A stretch of 64,000 bases of DNA from JAABVD01 sp965204545 (GTDB lineage: Bacteria; Verrucomicrobiota; Verrucomicrobiia; Opitutales; UBA2995). Every line of letters begins with the position of its first letter. The first letter of the stretch is position 1. This document shows positions 60,893 through 64,000 of this stretch, piece by piece. The position numbers and the translations under genes were made by a program. The stretch spans positions 2,418,001 to 2,482,000 of the forward strand of contig CBDBFA010000003.1 in NCBI GenBank assembly GCA_965204545.1, read 5' to 3'. Below the pieces are notes generated by a model. That model did no database searches. It was not told the origin of the DNA and saw nothing but the letters and a program-made list of their open reading frames with translations.

Positions 60893-61095
60893 TAAATCAC
60901 AGGGGTTAAAAAGGCTGAAGGCTGGGATCTCGCCGAGGCGAGATGGCACAAAGGCACAGAGGCACAAAGGCACAAAGGGGGAAGCGCCCAAGGGCGCGGA
61001 GAGAGATAAACTACGGATAATCGTGATCGGAGAAGAGAGCAATTAGCCACAAAACGCACATCCACCTTCGCCGATTCAACCGAAAAAGTCCGGCT
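60893..61095. repeat. Repeat-filled gap between convergent dprA and HIT genes
   Basis: It holds the (GGCACAAA)n array with palindrome (60927-60979), 'ggctgaaggctggg' and a single GATC unit at about 61019. No gene. Confidence 0.75.
60927..60979 (+). repeat. (GGCACAAA)n array with ATCTCGCC palindrome
   Basis: ATCTCGCCGAGGCGAGAT (60927-60944) is followed by GGCACAAAGGCACAGAGG and further units; same composite as at 3790 and 6372, in opposite orientation. Confidence 0.86.
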
Positions 61096-61440
61096 TCACC
61101 CGGGGGGCCAGGACATTTTGCGGCCGCCCAGCAAGTGCACGTGCAGGTGGGGCACGGTTTCTCCTGCATCGGGTCCATTGTTGATGACGATGCGAAAACC
61201 ACCGGCAAGGTTCAGTTGCCGTGCCAATTTTCTTGCCGTCAGGAGAAGGTGACCCAGCAGGGCCTGATCCGATGCATCGGCCAGGGCCGTTCGAGGAATG
61301 GGTTTCCTCGGGATGATCAGAATATGGACGGGGGCTTTGGGATCGATGTCGCGGATGGCCACGCAATGCTCGTCCTCGTGCTCAAACGTTCCCGGTATCT
61401 CGCGGTCGATGATTTTGCTGAATAGGGATTTCTCGGACAT
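61096..61440 (-). CDS. HIT family protein (histidine triad)
   Basis: The 114-residue protein contains the histidine triad HLHVHLLGG near the end and starts MSEKSLFSKIIDREIP, typical of HinT-type nucleotide phosphoramidases. The ATG at 61440 is preferred to an upstream in-frame ATG. The C-terminal KMSWPPG is typical. The hypothetical gene on the same strand is only 2 bases away. Confidence 0.95.
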   Translation of the reverse strand: MSEKSLFSKIIDREIPGTFEHEDEHCVAIRDIDPKAPVHILIIPRKPIPRTALADASDQALLGHLLLTARKLARQLNLAGGFRIVINNGPDAGETVPHLHVHLLGGRKMSWPPG

Positions 61441-61442
61441 GA

Positions 61443-61925
61443 TTACATGATGATGAGGGTGAGGTTGGAACTGCCGGTCGTCCAATGGGCCGCCAGTCGG
61501 CGTAAATATTCCACGGCTTCTTCGTATTCCGCGTCCAGTCTGGCATTCCACTTCTTTCGATTTCCCTGAATGGCTTTGCGCAAGCCGGTGCCCAGAAACA
61601 GGGCATGGGGAAATCCGGCAATCTGTTTGAGGCCGGCAATGATCTCTTCCCGGGCCCAGAGCGGGTCAAAGGGGCGTTGACCGGAATAGGCGTCCCAATG
61701 GAAAAACCCGAAATGGTGATCCCGGGTCAGGTATTTTTCCAGAAGTTGGGCCAGGGCGTCGTTGAAATCCTCCTCGGCCCCGCAAACTTCCGGATCACCG
61801 GTGGCAGAAAAATTGATGGCGCGCTCGATTTCCCGGGCGAGGTAAAGGTCATTGCCTGTAAGCAGGGGAAAGAGAGTGTTGAGGAGGTGCAAACGGGCCA
61901 TTCTCTCGCGTTGATCGGCTTGCAT
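61443..61925 (-). CDS. Conserved-looking hypothetical protein
   Basis: The 160-residue soluble protein begins MQADQRERMARLHLLNTLFPLL and contains RDHHFGFFHWDAYSGQRPFD and YEEAVEYLRRLAAHW. I do not recognise a family. It lies between nrdR and the HIT gene on the same strand with short spacings, so it is probably cotranscribed. Confidence 0.75.
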   Translation of the reverse strand: MQADQRERMARLHLLNTLFPLLTGNDLYLAREIERAINFSATGDPEVCGAEEDFNDALAQLLEKYLTRDHHFGFFHWDAYSGQRPFDPLWAREEIIAGLKQIAGFPHALFLGTGLRKAIQGNRKKWNARLDAEYEEAVEYLRRLAAHWTTGSSNLTLIIM

Positions 61926-61929
61926 GGGA

Positions 61930-62379
61930 TCACCCTTTCAATTTGGAGAGGTCATTCATCAGCTCGTCGATGTCGCGAAAATCCTTGTAGACACAGAGGA
62001 AGCGCACATAGGCGATGGGATCGATTTTTTTCAGGTGGGACATGATACTTTCACCGATGGCGTGCCCGGGGATCTCATAATCGTAGTTTTTCATCAGGTC
62101 TTCGATGACGTCGTTGACCAGCAGGTTTATCTGTTCCACATCCACCGGTCGTTTTGTGGTGGCTTTGCGGATTCCGTCGACCATTTTATTGCGGTCGAAT
62201 TCCTCGCTTCGTCCATCCCGTTTGCGGACCATCAATCCCTCGTGCTGGACTTCCTCGATGGTATTGAACCGATGGCCGCAATTCAGGCATTCGCGCCGCC
62301 GACGAATGGAGGCGCTATCCTTGGTTACGCGGGAATCGATCACCTTGTTGTCGGTTGAAGCACAAAGCGGGCACTTCAT
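61930..62379 (-). CDS. nrdR: Transcriptional regulator NrdR
   Basis: NrdR represses ribonucleotide reductase genes in response to nucleotide levels. The 149-residue protein has the zinc ribbon CPLCASTDNKVIDSR...CLNCGHRFNTIE (two Cys pairs) and an ATP-cone (VRKRDGRSEEFDRNKMVDGIR). All parts are intact. The start MKCPLCA at 62379 is canonical. Confidence 0.97.
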   Translation of the reverse strand: MKCPLCASTDNKVIDSRVTKDSASIRRRRECLNCGHRFNTIEEVQHEGLMVRKRDGRSEEFDRNKMVDGIRKATTKRPVDVEQINLLVNDVIEDLMKNYDYEIPGHAIGESIMSHLKKIDPIAYVRFLCVYKDFRDIDELMNDLSKLKG

Positions 62380-62622
62380 GGGGTCGGGGGATGGGGAATC
62401 GCGGATTGGGGGCTAATTCGTGTCGATCAGGCTTAAGCGGAGAGTGGGGAAGGGTCAAGCGAGTTGCCGCCTCGGTTCTAATGGAGGGCCGACCAAATCG
62501 CAACGGCCTTGCCATAGGTTAGGGTTTCCCTATAGTCCACGAACAATTTCCCGCCCTCTTTGCCCGGCCGCCGACGGTCACGACAAAAGACGGATATTGT
62601 TTCTTATCCTCGATAAATACGA

Positions 62623-62943
62623 ATGAGCAGGTTCAAGAATCTCTATGTGATTCGGCTTGAGGAAACCGTTTTGAAAAAGAAGAAGTTCATAAGAGAGAAT
62701 CCTGACTATTTGGAAGGGAAACCATGTGTTTACGTGGGAAGTACTGCGCACAACCCTGAGAAGCGCTTCAAACAACACAAGAAGGGCTACAAGGCATCGC
62801 GATATGCCAAGAAATACGGTCAGTATCTCATGAAAAGGAAGTATAAACATCTGAACCCGGTTCCGTCCTCTGAAGCTGAGGAGAAGGAGGCGAAATTGGC
62901 CGAATCGCTACGCCGCAAAGGCTTCGCGGTGTGGCAGCGCTAA
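62623..62943 (+). CDS. GIY-YIG-like small protein
   Basis: The 106-residue basic protein contains KPCVYVGSTAHNPEKRFKQHKKG, a GIY-YIG nuclease-like core, and RYAKKYG, with a C-terminal acidic helix. Homologues occur in phage and small bacterial proteins; nuclease activity is not proved. It lies 12 bases before the UXS gene, so may be cotranscribed. Its base composition is more AT-rich than neighbours, hinting at transfer. Confidence 0.7.
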   Translation: MSRFKNLYVIRLEETVLKKKKFIRENPDYLEGKPCVYVGSTAHNPEKRFKQHKKGYKASRYAKKYGQYLMKRKYKHLNPVPSSEAEEKEAKLAESLRRKGFAVWQR

Positions 62944-62955
62944 AACAACCCGCAC

Positions 62956-63915
62956 ATGAGTTTACGCGTTTTGGTTACGGGGGGGGCCGGATTCCTGGGC
63001 AGCAATCTGTGCGACCGCTTGTTGGCCGATGGCCAAGAGGTGGTTTGTATGGACAACCTGTTCTCCAGCAAGAAAGTGAACATCGAACACCTCCTTCAAA
63101 ATCCCAAATTCGAATTCATTCGGCACGATGTGGTGGATCCTTTCAAGGTGGAGGTCGACCAAATCTATAACCTGGCCTGTCCCGCCTCACCGCTGCACTA
63201 CCGCTACAATGCCATAAAAACCATAAAGACCTCGGTCATGGGCATGATCAACTGCCTGGGCCTGGCCAAACGGGTGAATGCCCGCATTCTTCAAGCCTCG
63301 ACCTCCGAAGTTTATGGAGATCCAAGGGTGCATCCTCAGTCGGAGGATTATTGGGGCCACGTCAACCCGATCGGCCCCCGTTCCTGTTACGTCGAGGGGA
63401 AGCGGTGCGCGGAAACGCTTTGCTTCGACTACCACCGGCAAAACGGAGTCGATATTCGCATCGTGCGGATTTTCAATACCTATGGTCCCCGCATGCATCC
63501 CGGAGACGGGAGGGTCGTTTCCAATTTTATCGGCCAAGCCTTGCGGGGGGATGATTTGACCGTGCATGGGGACGGGAGGCAAACCCGCTCCTTTTGCTAC
63601 GTGAGCGATTTGATTGAGGGTATGGTGCGGATGATGAACCAGGACCGGGTGACAGGCCCCTTGAACCTGGGAAACCCGGGGGAATGCACCATACGCGAAC
63701 TTGCCGAACACATCATCGACCTCACCGCATCCTCATCGAAAATTGTTTACGATGAACTGCCCAAGGACGATCCCAGCAGACGGCGTCCAAACGTGGACTT
63801 GGCAGAAAAATACCTGGATGATTGGCGCCCCCTGGTGCCCTTGCGCGAGGGATTGCGAAAAACGATCCGGCATTTCAGCGAAACCCTAGGTTTTGGGGCC
63901 AGGATTGGTTTTTGA
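62956..63915 (+). CDS. UDP-glucuronate decarboxylase (UXS-type NAD-dependent epimerase family)
   Basis: The enzyme converts UDP-glucuronate to UDP-xylose. The 319-residue protein has the NAD-binding GGAGFLGSN, QASTSEVYGDP, the catalytic Tyr-x3-Lys in SCYVEGKRCAET, and RIFNTYGPRM with VVSNFIGQALRG, all typical of UXS. The last 10 residues (TLGFGARIGF) end just before a 'ggcacagaggcacagagg' repeat. The product feeds polysaccharide synthesis. Confidence 0.95.
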   Translation: MSLRVLVTGGAGFLGSNLCDRLLADGQEVVCMDNLFSSKKVNIEHLLQNPKFEFIRHDVVDPFKVEVDQIYNLACPASPLHYRYNAIKTIKTSVMGMINCLGLAKRVNARILQASTSEVYGDPRVHPQSEDYWGHVNPIGPRSCYVEGKRCAETLCFDYHRQNGVDIRIVRIFNTYGPRMHPGDGRVVSNFIGQALRGDDLTVHGDGRQTRSFCYVSDLIEGMVRMMNQDRVTGPLNLGNPGECTIRELAEHIIDLTASSSKIVYDELPKDDPSRRRPNVDLAEKYLDDWRPLVPLREGLRKTIRHFSETLGFGARIGF

Positions 63916-64000
63916 AAAAGGCACAGAGGCACAGAGGTTAAAAAGGCTGAAGGCTGAAGGAAGAAGGCTGAATGTGCTGAGATGCTGGATGCTAACTCCT

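Overview
The window looks like a chromosomal segment of a Gram-negative bacterium of the PVC group, most likely Verrucomicrobiota (inference). The evidence is a family of secreted domains common in that phylum (LRR protein at 25835-28969 and secreted protein at 39453-40598), RNase HII beside RNase HIII, a sulfatase, two TonB-dependent receptors that share a YELEEFV motif behind the signal peptide, and a ResB/CcsA cytochrome c maturation pair with a long periplasmic CcsA extension. No rRNA, tRNA, CRISPR array or insertion sequence was recognised.

Layout. 0-6.3 kb: ResB-CcsA, a four-helix-bundle (23S intervening sequence type) protein, a Rid protein, a peptidase U32 family protein and a ferredoxin. 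6.4-13.4 kb: seven queuosine genes (tgt, queA, queF, queE, queD, queC, queG), on both strands and separated by repeats. 13.9-25.4 kb: sulfatase, dnaE, PQQ-like propeller protein, rnhB, rnhC, mutY, rpsU. 25.8-30 kb: a 27-repeat plant-type LRR secreted protein and a Phd/ParE toxin-antitoxin pair. 30.4-43 kb: TonB receptor, MFS exporter, PLP decarboxylase, methyltransferase, a small secreted protein, a Tat-exported Gfo/Idh/MocA oxidoreductase and a sterol-desaturase-type hydroxylase. 43.4-56.8 kb: a second TonB receptor and a ribosomal-peptide (RiPP) cluster. 56.9-63.9 kb: housekeeping genes pdxJ, acpS, nnr, dprA, HIT, a hypothetical, nrdR, a GIY-YIG-like protein and a UDP-glucuronate decarboxylase.

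The most interesting system is the RiPP cluster at 46.8-56.8 kb. A precursor with a nitrile-hydratase-type (NHLP/proteusin) leader ends in a five-residue core, LCCCW. It is divergent from a flavin-dependent tryptophan halogenase. An opposing operon encodes a short HlyD-like protein, a C39-peptidase ABC exporter, a second NHLM-type ABC transporter, an unrecognised 372-residue protein, and an alpha/alpha-barrel (terpene-cyclase/prenyltransferase-like) enzyme. The first 78 residues of that enzyme align without gaps to the precursor leader (23 identities, junction Gly78 included). A leader domain fused to a candidate modifying enzyme is, to my knowledge, undescribed.

Intergenic DNA is unusually rich in small repeats: GGCGCC palindromes with GGAATTA tails, arrays with GATC every 6 bp, (GGCACAAA)n arrays, ~170-bp MITE-like elements with GATTTAACGG ends, and 'accacagaggacacagagg'-type strings. 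Several genes (queF, queE, queC, queG, rnhB, dnaE, ccsA, mutY) end inside these repeats and take their stop codon from them.
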